This document shows positions 25,810 through 34,793 of a DNA stretch of 64,000 nt, in pieces; positions within the stretch are counted from its first letter, which is position 1, and each line of letters begins with the position of its first letter. This DNA comes from G963664585 sp963664585. GTDB taxonomy: Bacteria > Bacillota > Clostridia > Oscillospirales > Ruminococcaceae. The position numbers and the translations under genes were made by a program. Under the pieces are notes generated by a model. It saw nothing but the letters and a program-made list of their open reading frames with translations. It made no database searches and had not been told where the DNA came from. The stretch covers positions 1 to 64,000 of the forward strand of contig CAXXEO010000025.1 of NCBI GenBank assembly GCA_963664585.2, read 5' to 3'.

Positions 25810-27291
25810 TTATATTTTTAAAAAAGAAAATACTTCTTCTTTCATCATACTGGGCAGGATACTTCCCTGAAAACGGACGGTTTTGTCCAGTAGGCAGGAA
25901 AGCTGAGTGGGAATATCGGTGCCTGTCAACTCGCTTAGTTGGGAAAGTGCCACAAAGCCGTCTTCAATCTTTTCGTTGGTGAGAGCCTCCAGCACGCTTT
26001 GGGCAAATTTATAGGGGCTGGCTGTGGAAACAATTATGGTTTTCGTCTTGTCGTCTGTAGCAGCAACATAATCCTGATATACCCCATAAGCAACAGCGGT
26101 ATGAGGATCCATTGTGTAATAATAACGGTCATATACTTCTTTAATGGCTACTTTTGTGTGTTCTTCCCCGCAGAATCCGCCCCAAAACAGCCCGAGTTTC
26201 TCTGTAATATCAAGTTGATACTTTTTAGATTCCTTCAGACTATTCATCAGCCCGGTGACCTTCACAGCAGAGCGACCACAAAGCTCAAACAGTAGCCTTT
26301 CCAAATTGGAAGAGATGAGAATGTCCATTGAGGGAGAAATGGTCGTATGGAACTCTCTGTTCGCATCATAGATGCCTGTGTAAATAAAGTCTGTCAAGAC
26401 GTTATTTTTGTTTGATGCGCAGATCAGCTTTCCAACAGGCAGCCCCATTCTGGATGCGTAGTATCCGGCGAGAATGTTGCCAAAATTTCCGGTGGGGACC
26501 ACAAAGTTCACCTTATCCCCCGCTGAAATTTCTTCCCCTGAAAGCAGGTCGCAATAAGAACTGAAATAATAGACGATCTGAGGAAGAAGCCGCCCAAAAT
26601 TAATCGAGTTAGCGCTGGAAAGCACCTTGCCGCTTTCGGCAAGCTTTCGGGTGACGTCGGGGTCGGCGAAGATAGCCTTAACCCCATTCTGAGCGTCGTC
26701 AAAGTTACCTTTTATAGCGGATACATGAAGGTTTTCGCCCTCTTGGGTCGTCATTTGGAGTTTTTGAATTGGTGAGACTCCCTCCTCTGGATAAAAGACA
26801 ATGACCTTAATCCCGGGCACATTCTTGAACCCTTCCAAAGCAGCCTTGCCAGTATCTCCTGAAGTGGCGACAAGAATGACCATTTCTTTTCCTTCAAGGG
26901 CGACACCCGCCGAATAAGTGGAAAGGTGTGGAAGGATCTGTAAAGCAACATCCTTAAAGGCACAGGTGGGACCGTGCCAAAGTTCCAACATATATACATC
27001 CGGCGCAAGCACCGAAAGCGGCGCTACACGGTCCTCTTCAAAGTCCCCGCTCTGATAGGCTCTTCTCGTCGCCGAAAAGATCGCCTCCTCAGGGAAATCT
27101 GTCAGGAAGAGTGAGAAGATATAAGCAGCCCTTTCCATATAGCTAAGCTCTGATAAACGCCTGATTTCATCAAGAGAAACTGGAGGAAAGCTTTCTGGAA
27201 GATAAAGCCCGCCGTCGCTAGCCATTCCTCTTGCAATTGCCTCTGTGGAAAGAATCCTCTCTTCTGCCCCGCGAGTGCTTACATAATGCAT
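25810..27291 (-). CDS. thrC: Threonine synthase
   Basis: ThrC converts O-phosphohomoserine to threonine with PLP. The protein is about 493 residues from MHYVSTRGAEERI, the standard start of the family. The PLP lysine lies in GPTCAFKDVALQ, and the phosphate loop residues are in ATSGDTGKAALEGF. SANSINFGRLLPQ and VPTGNFGNILAGYYA are also clear. GGTGG lies upstream of the ATG at 27291; an ATG at 27303 is in frame. It is near a GNAT gene but not with homoserine kinase or dehydrogenase. Confidence 0.95.
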   Translation of the reverse strand: MHYVSTRGAEERILSTEAIARGMASDGGLYLPESFPPVSLDEIRRLSELSYMERAAYIFSLFLTDFPEEAIFSATRRAYQSGDFEEDRVAPLSVLAPDVYMLELWHGPTCAFKDVALQILPHLSTYSAGVALEGKEMVILVATSGDTGKAALEGFKNVPGIKVIVFYPEEGVSPIQKLQMTTQEGENLHVSAIKGNFDDAQNGVKAIFADPDVTRKLAESGKVLSSANSINFGRLLPQIVYYFSSYCDLLSGEEISAGDKVNFVVPTGNFGNILAGYYASRMGLPVGKLICASNKNNVLTDFIYTGIYDANREFHTTISPSMDILISSNLERLLFELCGRSAVKVTGLMNSLKESKKYQLDITEKLGLFWGGFCGEEHTKVAIKEVYDRYYYTMDPHTAVAYGVYQDYVAATDDKTKTIIVSTASPYKFAQSVLEALTNEKIEDGFVALSQLSELTGTDIPTQLSCLLDKTVRFQGSILPSMMKEEVFSFLKI

Positions 27292-27327
27292 ATTGACCAC
27301 CATTTCCCCATCCTATCGAAAGTTTGA

Positions 27328-27813
27328 TTATAAAACAAGCTCATAGCAAAACCAGTCAAAATCATACGCATTCCTTTCACCGCAACACTCAAATCCAAAT
27401 TTCGTATAAAGCGCTAATGCTGCGGGATTTGTTTTGCTCACGAGCAAATGAATACTGTCAAAGCCTCTTTTTTTTACATCTTGAATCACATACTCTAAAA
27501 GATTGCTTGCTAATCCTTGATGATGCATTGCTTTTTGAACGCCTATTCTTGCCAATTCACAAGGCTTTTTTGTCTTGCCGCTCCAAGTAAGATGATCCAA
27601 TTCACGATCATTGACAGCTGCGGCGACAGCCACTATCTCATGATGATCCTCACACAGGCAGTAGAGCGAATCGTTCTGAATATCTTCATAAACATTTTGG
27701 ATCGATGGATATTCGATGCTCCATGTGCATCCCGAGGTACCAATTAAGGAATGATATAACATCATTACCGCTTCGCTATCCTCAATTTTCGCAAGCCTTG
27801 TTTGATAGCTCAT
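27328..27813 (-). CDS. GNAT-family N-acetyltransferase
   Basis: The 161-residue protein has the GNAT core: EIVAVAAAVNDRELDHL, then ARIGVQKAMHHQGLASNLLEYVI with the acetyl-CoA loop Q-x-x-G-x-A, and NPAALALYTKFGFECCGERNAYDFDW at the end. TTGGAG upstream supports the start. The acceptor is unknown; RimI-like and small-molecule acetyltransferases share this layout. Confidence 0.85.
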   Translation of the reverse strand: MSYQTRLAKIEDSEAVMMLYHSLIGTSGCTWSIEYPSIQNVYEDIQNDSLYCLCEDHHEIVAVAAAVNDRELDHLTWSGKTKKPCELARIGVQKAMHHQGLASNLLEYVIQDVKKRGFDSIHLLVSKTNPAALALYTKFGFECCGERNAYDFDWFCYELVL

Positions 27814-27851
27814 ATCAGTATCTCCAATTCACCGGGATCATGTTAATCATA

Positions 27852-28787
27852 TTATAAATATTTTTGAAAGAAATTATGAGCATTTTGAAATAAAATCTTG
27901 TCTGCCTGCTGATGAGTAAGACCTTTTGAAATGAGATAATCATAAATAGTCAAAGATTTTTCCACAGAATCCAGACACGCAGGTAATGGCGCGCCGTCAT
28001 AGTCTGAGCCAAGGCACAGGACATCTTCGCCACCCAGTGAAAGGAAATGCTCGATATGACGGTAAAGGTCATCCATACTGGTCACATTTCCCCCGTCTTT
28101 AATGAAATTCACACAATAATTGAGTCCCACCAGTCCACCACGACGGACAAACTCTGAAAAGTGTTCATCAGTTAGATTTCTTCTGTGTTTACAGATTGAC
28201 CTGGAATTGGAGTGACTTGCAATAAAGGGTTTCTTTGTGATCAGACAAAGCTCTTCAAAACCTCTGTCATTGATATGGGAGGTGTCGACGAGAATTCCAT
28301 GTCGTTCCAGCTCGGGGATCGCCTGGCGGCCGAACTCGGTGATGCCACCGTCTGTATCATGACCGCTGCAAACCTCATTGGGACCGTTCCATGTAAGAGT
28401 CAAGGCTTTCACACCTTTTTGTGCTAGATACGCCACGCGCTCTAACTCTCCCGCCAGTACAGCGCCACCCTCTACAGTAAGAATCGCGGCAAATTTACCC
28501 TCATTAAAGGCATTCTCTATTTCTGAAAAGCTGCGGCATGGGGAAACAAGGTTCTTACTGCGTTCCATTTCTCGATAGAAATAATCACAGTTTGTTTCAA
28601 AGAATTCCTTTGCACCCTGACCTCTGAGATGATCCAGTATAAAAACAGCGAAAAACTGCGCCCACTTTGTTTTGGGCGGCATCTTGAGTAGTGAGATATT
28701 GCTCTCAAGGGATATGAGGCTACGTTCCTCCTTATGCTTGAAAATAAGAGTGTCGCAGTGGAGATCAATCATACCAGTTGCTGCCAT
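27852..28787 (-). CDS. Membrane-dipeptidase-family (M19) dipeptidase
   Basis: The protein is about 311 residues and has the M19 zinc sites: MIDLHCDTLIFKHKE with the H-x-D pair, TVEGGAVL with Glu, and VDTSHINDRGFEEL and ASHSNSRSICKHRRN with two His. YDGAPLPACLDSVE matches the C-terminal substrate loop. It starts inside the end of yraN. Bacterial members cleave L-D or D-containing dipeptides; no signal peptide is seen. The ATG at 28787 is tentative. Confidence 0.88.
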   Translation of the reverse strand: MAATGMIDLHCDTLIFKHKEERSLISLESNISLLKMPPKTKWAQFFAVFILDHLRGQGAKEFFETNCDYFYREMERSKNLVSPCRSFSEIENAFNEGKFAAILTVEGGAVLAGELERVAYLAQKGVKALTLTWNGPNEVCSGHDTDGGITEFGRQAIPELERHGILVDTSHINDRGFEELCLITKKPFIASHSNSRSICKHRRNLTDEHFSEFVRRGGLVGLNYCVNFIKDGGNVTSMDDLYRHIEHFLSLGGEDVLCLGSDYDGAPLPACLDSVEKSLTIYDYLISKGLTHQQADKILFQNAHNFFQKYL

Positions 28788-29151
28788 TGAGATCAAACGC
28801 CCCTTCTATGTGATTATATTGAATGACCCTAAAGTCCCTTGGGGACCGGGTTATTACTTCAACGATGTCAAAACGCGGCTGAAGCTCTGTAGGACATTTT
28901 GAGAGATACAGATAAGCCGCCATTATAATTTTCCTTTGTTTTTTGAGTACAACCGCCTCAGCTGGTGTTGCAAGCGCCCCGGAAGCCCGTGTTTTCACCT
29001 CAATAAAGGTGATGTATTCGCCCTTTTGCGCTACAATATCAATTTCTCCCTGTCGCACTCTGAAATTCCTGGCCAGTATCTGATAACCATCCTCCGACAG
29101 CTTTGCGGCAGCAAAATCTTCGCCCAGCTTACCGCTTCCTCTATCGGCCAT
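28765..29151 (-). CDS. yraN: UPF0102 family protein YraN
   Basis: The 128-residue protein has the endonuclease-like core LGEDFAAAKLSEDGYQILARNFRVRQGEIDIVAQKGEYITFIEVKTRASG, including the E, D and E-x-K residues of restriction-like folds. It overlaps rnhB by 11 bases and the dipeptidase gene at the other end, in the usual rnhB-yraN order. Its biochemical role is not established. Confidence 0.93.
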   Translation of the reverse strand: MADRGSGKLGEDFAAAKLSEDGYQILARNFRVRQGEIDIVAQKGEYITFIEVKTRASGALATPAEAVVLKKQRKIIMAAYLYLSKCPTELQPRFDIVEVITRSPRDFRVIQYNHIEGAFDLNGSNWYD

Positions 29152-29773
29152 CTCCTAAACCTCCGGTTATCCCCTTCAAAAAGGTGAGCCTGTGTACCGG
29201 AGAGATCCCATGCTCGCGGATTCTCTCGTAATGGAGCTTGGTACCATAACCCTTGTGTTGGTTAAAACCGTACTGGGGATAGAGTGAATCCAGATCTAGC
29301 ATGTATCTGTCCCTAGACACCTTGGCGAGTATTGAAGCCGCCGCAATATTCGCTGAGCGTCCATCGCCGCCAACGATTGCCCATGTAGGGATACCCAGAC
29401 CAGGATTTGCATTTCCATCCACTAAAACCAGATCTGGTATCAAGTTTAAACCTGTAACCGCCCTTCGCATAGCGATAAATGTCGCCTGAAGGATATTAAA
29501 CTGATCAATTTCCTGTTCGCTGGCATAGGCAATAGAGTAGGAAAGAGCCTGTGCGGTAATCAAATCAAAAAGAGCCTCGCGTTTTTTAGGACTCAATTTT
29601 TTTGAGTCATCAACACCTTCAATGGATAAACCATAAGGCAGTAAAACAGCGGCGGCGAAAACAGGGCCAGCCAAAGGGCCGCGTCCTGCCTCATCAACGC
29701 CGCATATCTGTTTATTTCCAAGTTCTGTGCCCTTTTTTTCATAGATGAGCATGTCACGTATCATAGCCGCCAT
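29141..29773 (-). CDS. rnhB: Ribonuclease HII
   Basis: RNase HII removes single ribonucleotides and RNA from RNA-DNA hybrids. The 210-residue protein has the active-site stretch ICGVDEAGRGPLAGP (D27, E28), VLVDGN with the third Asp, and the C-terminal HKGYGTKLHYERIREHGISPVHR. It lies in the conserved ylqF-rnhB-yraN order, 90 bases after ylqF. Confidence 0.96.
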   Translation of the reverse strand: MAAMIRDMLIYEKKGTELGNKQICGVDEAGRGPLAGPVFAAAVLLPYGLSIEGVDDSKKLSPKKREALFDLITAQALSYSIAYASEQEIDQFNILQATFIAMRRAVTGLNLIPDLVLVDGNANPGLGIPTWAIVGGDGRSANIAAASILAKVSRDRYMLDLDSLYPQYGFNQHKGYGTKLHYERIREHGISPVHRLTFLKGITGGLGDGR

Positions 29774-29863
29774 CTCCCTTGTGCGACAGACAAAATTATA
29801 AGATCAGAATGGCTTGGTGTGTCACACTATAAATTTAAATAGACGACTTTTATAGACATCTCT

Positions 29864-30790
29864 TTAACTGTCAAGCTCTTCTGGATTTTGTGGCATCATA
29901 TTATCAGCGATTACTGTAGCCACCCTGGGCCGTTCCAGAGATATACGACCAATAACGCCGCCCCTAAATTCATCAAGAATCACGCTTGCAGCCCGCGCTG
30001 TATCGACGCGGTCCCCGGATAGAAGCATACCTCGCTTTCTTCCAATCAAATTGAGAAGATCATGATCTTCGATCCCCTCCATCTCATCGGTTGAAAGTTT
30101 ATATCTGGCCATCAGCATAGGCCGTGCACACACCTTGAGTTCGTGCAAAAGACGAGTGGTCAATCCTTCGATATCCAGTATATCATCCTTAATCGCACCG
30201 GTAAAGGCGAGATGAAAACCGACCCTTTTGTCGTCAAACTTTGGCCAGAGCACACCGGGCATATCCAGAAGCTCCATACCGCCTTCAAGCTTGACCCATT
30301 GGCGGCCCCGCGTAACACCGGGCCTATCCTCGGCCTTAGCTCTTTTCGCACCAGCCATGCGGTTGATAAATGAGGACTTGCCAACGTTGGGAATTCCCAC
30401 CACCATGATGCGCATGGGACGACCGCTCATGCCTTTGGCCTTTAATTTTGCCATATGCTCGGCCAGTACAGTATATACCGCGGGGGTAAATGCTTTTAGG
30501 CCCCTGCCACTGCGGCAGTCGGCGGCTAACGCAAGCATTCCCCGCTCTTTAAAGGTTTGACACCAGGCACCTGTTACAGATTCATCAGCATAATCCGCCT
30601 TGTTTAGCAGCAGAAGGCGCGGCTTATCCCCCGCGATCTTATCAATCTCGGGATTGCGGCTGCTAATGGGGATTCTTGCATCTAGAACCTCCACCAGGAT
30701 ATCTACCAGAGGAAGGCTTTCTTTCATTAAACGGCGTGTTTTAGCCATATGGCCGGGAAACCATTGTATCTTGATATCTTCGTTGTTCAT
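29864..30790 (-). CDS. ylqF: Ribosome biogenesis GTPase YlqF (RbgA)
   Basis: RbgA is a circularly permuted GTPase required for late 50S assembly. The G motifs are in permuted order: LLLNKADY (G4), then VVGIPNVGKSSFINRM (G1), then LLDMPGVLWPKF (G3). IQWFPGHMAKTRRLM marks the N-terminus, and MNNEDIKIQWF at 30790 is taken as the start; a GTG 24 bases earlier is in frame. It lies downstream of lepB in the common rplS-lepB-ylqF-rnhB block. Confidence 0.94.
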   Translation of the reverse strand: MNNEDIKIQWFPGHMAKTRRLMKESLPLVDILVEVLDARIPISSRNPEIDKIAGDKPRLLLLNKADYADESVTGAWCQTFKERGMLALAADCRSGRGLKAFTPAVYTVLAEHMAKLKAKGMSGRPMRIMVVGIPNVGKSSFINRMAGAKRAKAEDRPGVTRGRQWVKLEGGMELLDMPGVLWPKFDDKRVGFHLAFTGAIKDDILDIEGLTTRLLHELKVCARPMLMARYKLSTDEMEGIEDHDLLNLIGRKRGMLLSGDRVDTARAASVILDEFRGGVIGRISLERPRVATVIADNMMPQNPEELDS

Positions 30791-30833
30791 CGCAAATTCA
30801 TCTCTCCGTCCCACAGAACATTATCTGCATGGA

Positions 30834-31415
30834 CTAATCCACAAAACCAGCCTTGTTAAAAGGCATCATCCTAAGGATGACCTTACCCAATATATATCTC
30901 TCGTCTACCATGAAAATAGTTGAGTCTCGGCTGTCACGTGAATGGTTTCGGTTATCCCCCATGACAAAGACAGACCCATCAGGTACGGTCACGGGGAATT
31001 TGACGTCAAGCCTATTGTGTGTGGGCTCTTTGGTATAGGGCTCATCCAGTGCCTTACCATCAACATATACAATTCCATACTCGAAATCGATATCGACTGT
31101 TTGTCCACTGGTGGCTATGATTCGCTTAATCAAAGGCTCTTTTTCCAAATTTGGCTTGGTGATAACCACGATATCGCCATAAGTGGGGGTATATAAAGCC
31201 CGTGAGATAATAAGTCGGTCTTTATCCAAGAGTGTATTTTGCATTGATATACCTGAGACCTGTGCCGTACGAAAGAAAAATGTAAAAAGAATCACGACGC
31301 AAACAACTGCGTATACAGCCGCTTGAGCCCACTCGTATAGTTCGACGATCAGAGCGTTTTCATTTTTAGATTTGTCATATTCAGTCAGATTTGGGATCTG
31401 CTCGTTGTCATTCAT
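30834..31415 (-). CDS. lepB: Signal peptidase I
   Basis: LepB cleaves signal peptides on the outer face of the membrane. From the ATG at 31415 (AGGTGA upstream) it has 193 residues, one membrane anchor (VYAVVCVVILFTFFF), Ser57 in VSGISMQNTL, Lys97 in IKRIIATSGQ and GDNRNHSRDSR. The S-K dyad is intact. An in-frame start 33 bases earlier is less well placed. Confidence 0.95.
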   Translation of the reverse strand: MNDNEQIPNLTEYDKSKNENALIVELYEWAQAAVYAVVCVVILFTFFFRTAQVSGISMQNTLLDKDRLIISRALYTPTYGDIVVITKPNLEKEPLIKRIIATSGQTVDIDFEYGIVYVDGKALDEPYTKEPTHNRLDVKFPVTVPDGSVFVMGDNRNHSRDSRDSTIFMVDERYILGKVILRMMPFNKAGFVD

Positions 31416-31458
31416 TTGATCGTTCACCTCGGCGCAATAATAGTCCATAAAACAACGA

Positions 31459-31479
31459 AAAGGGACAAAATGTCCCTTT
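31459..31479 (-). terminator. Terminator or attenuator between rplS and lepB
   Basis: AAAGGGACA (31459-31467) pairs with TGTCCCTTT (31471-31479) across a three-base loop, followed on the minus strand by TTCGTTGTTTT. It lies 12 bases after the rplS stop and would lower lepB relative to rplS transcription. Confidence 0.7.
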
Positions 31480-31490
31480 CGCGCGCATAC

Positions 31491-31835
31491 TTATCGGCCG
31501 GCTTCCTTAACCTTGGCAGCCTTGCCTACCCTGTGTCTCAGGTAATAGAGCTTGCCTCTTCTCACCTTGCCTCTTCTGATGATCTCCACCTTTTCGACAT
31601 TGGGAGAATGTACCGGAAAGACTCTTTCCACCCCAACACCATGGGCAACACGGCGAACGGTGAAGGTTTCAGCTATACCGCCATGTTTTTTGGCGATGAT
31701 AGTGCCTTCAAAGGCCTGTATTCTTTGTTTCTCGCCCTCTTTGATCTTTACGTTGACCCTAACGGTGTCACCGATGTTCAGTTCGGGCAGTTCGGACTTC
31801 ATACAATCCTTGACAAACTGCTGTAGAGCATCCAT
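31491..31835 (-). CDS. rplS: 50S ribosomal protein L19
   Basis: The 114-residue protein begins MDALQQFVKDCMKSELPELNIGDTVRV and shows the L19 core RIQAFEGTIIAKKHGG, FTVRRVAHGVGVERVFPVHSP and the basic C-terminus RRGKVRRGKLYYLR. L19 sits at the 30S-50S interface. It has its own promoter and an approximately 120-base leader. Confidence 0.97.
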   Translation of the reverse strand: MDALQQFVKDCMKSELPELNIGDTVRVNVKIKEGEKQRIQAFEGTIIAKKHGGIAETFTVRRVAHGVGVERVFPVHSPNVEKVEIIRRGKVRRGKLYYLRHRVGKAAKVKEAGR

Positions 31836-31927
31836 TTTTGTTCCTCCTAATTTTCAGACATTCATTCCCACGATTGTGGCAGAGGACTGTCCGCTTTAAT
31901 ACAGAGCTTACGCTCGCATCAAACCCC

Positions 31928-31945
31928 ACCGCATAAAACGGCGGT
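31928..31945 (-). ncRNA. Hairpin in the rplS leader
   Basis: GCGGT (31941-31945) and ACCGC (31928-31932) close a stem in the untranslated leader of rplS. L19 leaders with regulatory structure are known in Firmicutes, but I cannot match this one to that family by eye. Confidence 0.3.
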
Positions 31946-31961
31946 AACTACATGCCTAAAT

Positions 31962-31990
31962 ATCTTAACATATATGTCTATTGCGTGCAA
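31962..31990 (-). promoter_or_regulatory. Promoter for rplS
   Basis: On the minus strand, TTGCAC (31985-31990) and TAAGAT (31962-31967) are 17 bases apart. They lie just after the stop of the upstream gene, giving a leader of roughly 120 bases before rplS. Confidence 0.6.
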
Positions 31991-31996
31991 GTACTT

Positions 31997-32659
31997 TTAC
32001 ATAAAAATAGTGCCATTTTCGTTATAAATGCCAAAACGTGTAATTTCGCATCGCAGATAAGACAGGTTAAACCATGCACAAAAGCTGTCTACGATCAACG
32101 ATGGATTGATGTTGAGGGTACCACCCGAGCGTACACGCAACACAAGAGTTAGGTTGTCACCTACTGTCTCGCTCTCTTTCACCAAGAAAAGCGGTTTCAG
32201 ATCAATCTCTTTGTCCCCTTTTTTGCCTTTTTTCATCGCTAATATTTCTGGCAGAGCAGTAAATGCAAAGAACAACTCTGCCCCTTTTTGAGAATCTATC
32301 CCTTCAAGTTCCAGGGACACCTTATAATCGGCCCAGTAGATATCCTGCGGTGCCATCGTTTGTTCTCCCACACCGATCACTGTAAGCCCCTCCGGCATAA
32401 CAGCGTTCATCTGTTCTTTCACTGCATCCGGGCTGAAATCATCTTCGGTCAGACGGAGATCCATTGATTCGCAAAGGCCATTAAACCCAAGTGAGAGCGG
32501 AAGGGCAAAAGTCATATAAATATGTGGGTTGAAGCCTTGAGTATACCACGCCGGTATCTGTGAGCGCTTGACGGCCCTTTGCATGGTACGGTTGAGGTCA
32601 AGGTGGGAAATATAGGCTGCCCGTCCTGTTTTTTGATAAAAAATTCGGATATCCTTCAT
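31997..32659 (-). CDS. TIGR03936 family radical-SAM-associated protein
   Basis: The 220-residue protein begins MKDIRIFYQKTGRAAYISHLDLNRTMQRAV and contains PAWYTQGFNPHIYMTFALPLSLGF, the signature of the TIGR03936/DUF2344 family. It has no radical SAM Cys motif itself. Its start overlaps the stop of the preceding radical SAM gene (ATGA), and in many Firmicutes the two are adjacent or fused, so they probably act together. The reaction is unknown. In other Clostridia RNase E/G and rplU follow; here rplS does. Confidence 0.88.
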   Translation of the reverse strand: MKDIRIFYQKTGRAAYISHLDLNRTMQRAVKRSQIPAWYTQGFNPHIYMTFALPLSLGFNGLCESMDLRLTEDDFSPDAVKEQMNAVMPEGLTVIGVGEQTMAPQDIYWADYKVSLELEGIDSQKGAELFFAFTALPEILAMKKGKKGDKEIDLKPLFLVKESETVGDNLTLVLRVRSGGTLNINPSLIVDSFCAWFNLSYLRCEITRFGIYNENGTIFM

Positions 32660-34491
32660 ATGCATATCCCCCCCGTGAGTCTGTCAGCCCCACATCCATT
32701 GCAGCCAAGGCGACAGTGACTGGTGGTGACGGCCTCTGTGGCTTTTTCATTCTCGTCGATAAAATATGATTTATCGACACCATAATCCAAATGATCCCAA
32801 GGGAGGATCTCATCATACTCGCGTTTGCGCGCAGTATAAAAATTGGGTTCTACGCCAGTTTCGGCGAAGGCTTCTGTCCATCGTCTCATACTAAAGTGCT
32901 CGTTCCAGCCATCCAGTCGGCTCCCCTTTTTCCAAGCAAGTTCCACCGCGTTGCACAGCCTGCGGTCGCCACGTGCGAGCACGGCCTCGAGAAAGCTCGT
33001 CACGGCGTCGTGATAGTGAACGGTAATCTTCTTAGAGCGCACAGAACGCAGAAGATGCTTTTGCTTCTCCTCCAGTTGGACGATTGAGTCCTGTGGGGCA
33101 AACTGGAATGGTGTAAAGGGCTTGGGAACAAAGCACGCGACGCTGATTGTCACCGTGACCCCCTTACCCTTAGGCTTGCCGGGGAGAGAATAGTATAGAT
33201 CAACCACCTTTTGAGCAAGTGTGGCAATGGCTTCGATGTCCTCCATCGTCTCGGTCGGAAGGCCCATCATAAAATAAAGCTTAACGGCTGTATTCCCCGC
33301 CTCAAAGGCAGTCCGACATGTGCCCAGTACTTCTTCCTCAGTGACGTTCTTATTGATCGCGTCGCGAAGGCGCTGACTTCCCGCCTCGGGGGCAAATGTC
33401 AAGCCTGTTTTTCTGATACGCTGCACCTTTTCTAAAAGCGCAGGCGAAAATCCGTCTACCCGCAGAGACGGAAGTGAGAGACTTATTTTCTGTGAATCCG
33501 CCCAGTCCTGCAGCTTATCCATCAGCGGCTCGAGTCCCGTATAATCGCTGGTGGAAAGAGAGGAAAGGCTTACCTCATCATACCCGGTGCTGTCGCATAG
33601 ACAGACAGCGTCACTGGCGAGCCGTTCAGGTGATTTTTCCCGTATGGGGCGGTAGGTAAAGCCAGCCTGGCAGAAGCGGCATCCGCGAATGCAGCCGCGA
33701 AACAGCTCAACCATGGCACGGTCGTGGACAATTTCAATAAAGGGGACAATAAAGTTTTGGGGGGAAAACATCTTATCCAGATCTGCCACTACACGCTTGG
33801 TAACCGTTTTTGGGGCGCCGGTTTCAACCTTAAGCTCCGATATTTTTCCTTGATCGTCATACACAGGCGTGTAAAGTGAAGGAACATAAATTCCTTGGAT
33901 TCCGGACGCGCGCATCAGAAAATCCTTTTTTGACATTCCTGCATCCCTAGCTTGACGGTAAAGGGTGACAAGCTCAAGCTCAATCTCTTCTCCCTCTCCC
34001 AAAATAAAAAGGTCGATGAAGTCCGAAAGTGGCTCGGGATTACAAGCGCAGGGCCCCCCCGCCACAATGAGCGGCGAAAGGCTTGTCCGATCCTTTGCAC
34101 GCACGGGGATTCCCGAAAGATCCAGCATATTGAGAATCGCCGTGTACGAAAGCTCGTACTGAAGGGTAAAGCCAATGATATCAAACACAGAAAGCGGGTC
34201 AAAGCTTTCCAGCCCATATAAGGGGACGCCTGCCCTTCTCATTGCCGTTTCCATATCCACATCAGGGGCAAACACGCGCTCGCACCAGATGTCAGGTTCA
34301 GCATTTAAAAGAGAGTAAAGGATCTTCATCCCCAGATGAGACATACCTACCTCATAAAGGTCAGGGAAGCAAAAGGCAAAGCGAACCATCGCTGGGCTCG
34401 GTTGTTTGACTACCGCTCCCAGTTCACCGCCTATATATCGCGCGGGCTTCTGTACCTTTTGCAAAAGCCTGCTTAGTTCATGTAAGGCCAT
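32656..34491 (-). CDS. TIGR03960 family B12-type radical SAM protein
   Basis: The protein is about 611 residues. The N-terminal part (YIGGELGAVVKQ, CFPDLYEVGMSHLGMKILY) resembles a cobalamin-binding domain of radical SAM enzymes, though the classic D-x-H-x-x-G is not obvious. The radical SAM cluster is FRGCIRGCRFCQAGF, followed by VSLSSLSTSDYTGLE. GGAGGT lies just before the ATG at 34491. The C-terminus has paired cysteines (CRLGCNGCG). It is coupled to the TIGR03936 gene. The substrate is unknown; a role in RNA or protein modification is a guess from its ribosome-gene context. Confidence 0.9.
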   Translation of the reverse strand: MALHELSRLLQKVQKPARYIGGELGAVVKQPSPAMVRFAFCFPDLYEVGMSHLGMKILYSLLNAEPDIWCERVFAPDVDMETAMRRAGVPLYGLESFDPLSVFDIIGFTLQYELSYTAILNMLDLSGIPVRAKDRTSLSPLIVAGGPCACNPEPLSDFIDLFILGEGEEIELELVTLYRQARDAGMSKKDFLMRASGIQGIYVPSLYTPVYDDQGKISELKVETGAPKTVTKRVVADLDKMFSPQNFIVPFIEIVHDRAMVELFRGCIRGCRFCQAGFTYRPIREKSPERLASDAVCLCDSTGYDEVSLSSLSTSDYTGLEPLMDKLQDWADSQKISLSLPSLRVDGFSPALLEKVQRIRKTGLTFAPEAGSQRLRDAINKNVTEEEVLGTCRTAFEAGNTAVKLYFMMGLPTETMEDIEAIATLAQKVVDLYYSLPGKPKGKGVTVTISVACFVPKPFTPFQFAPQDSIVQLEEKQKHLLRSVRSKKITVHYHDAVTSFLEAVLARGDRRLCNAVELAWKKGSRLDGWNEHFSMRRWTEAFAETGVEPNFYTARKREYDEILPWDHLDYGVDKSYFIDENEKATEAVTTSHCRLGCNGCGADRLTGGICI

Positions 34492-34586
34492 AAATACCTC
34501 CAAATTAATCATATAACCTTAATATAATACTATAATTCGCGTTTAATCGCAACCGTTGGAGAAAATGATCATAGAGAGATAAAACT

Positions 34587-34690
34587 ATAGTTGATTAACT
34601 TGATAACAAGCTTGTGATTTCTTCCCCCGCCTTCGGCGGGGGAAGAAAATGACGTTTTATCTATAGCCAGTTTTTAAGTTAATTGGCTAT
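34587..34690 (-). repeat. 104-bp palindromic repeat, copy 6 (reverse)
   Basis: Copy 6 lies between the M50 peptidase terminator and the TIGR03960 gene. The hairpin CCCCCGCC-TTCG-GCGGGGG is perfectly paired and both ends are intact, with T and A flanks. It interrupts the otherwise continuous minus-strand gene series. Confidence 0.92.
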
Positions 34691-34722
34691 AGATGATGAA
34701 TAGCGTCAAAGATATCAAAAAA

Positions 34723-34743
34723 CCGGCAGCTTTTAGCTGCCGG
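34723..34743 (-). terminator. Terminator after the M23-M50 pair
   Basis: CCGGCAGCT pairs with AGCTGCCGG over nine bases, followed on the minus strand by TTTTTTG. It lies 50 bases after the M50 peptidase stop. Confidence 0.85.
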
Positions 34744-34793
34744 AAGAAAGGGAGGAACAGGGCGCAAGGCCGCAAGTACCAGACTGGTATGTT

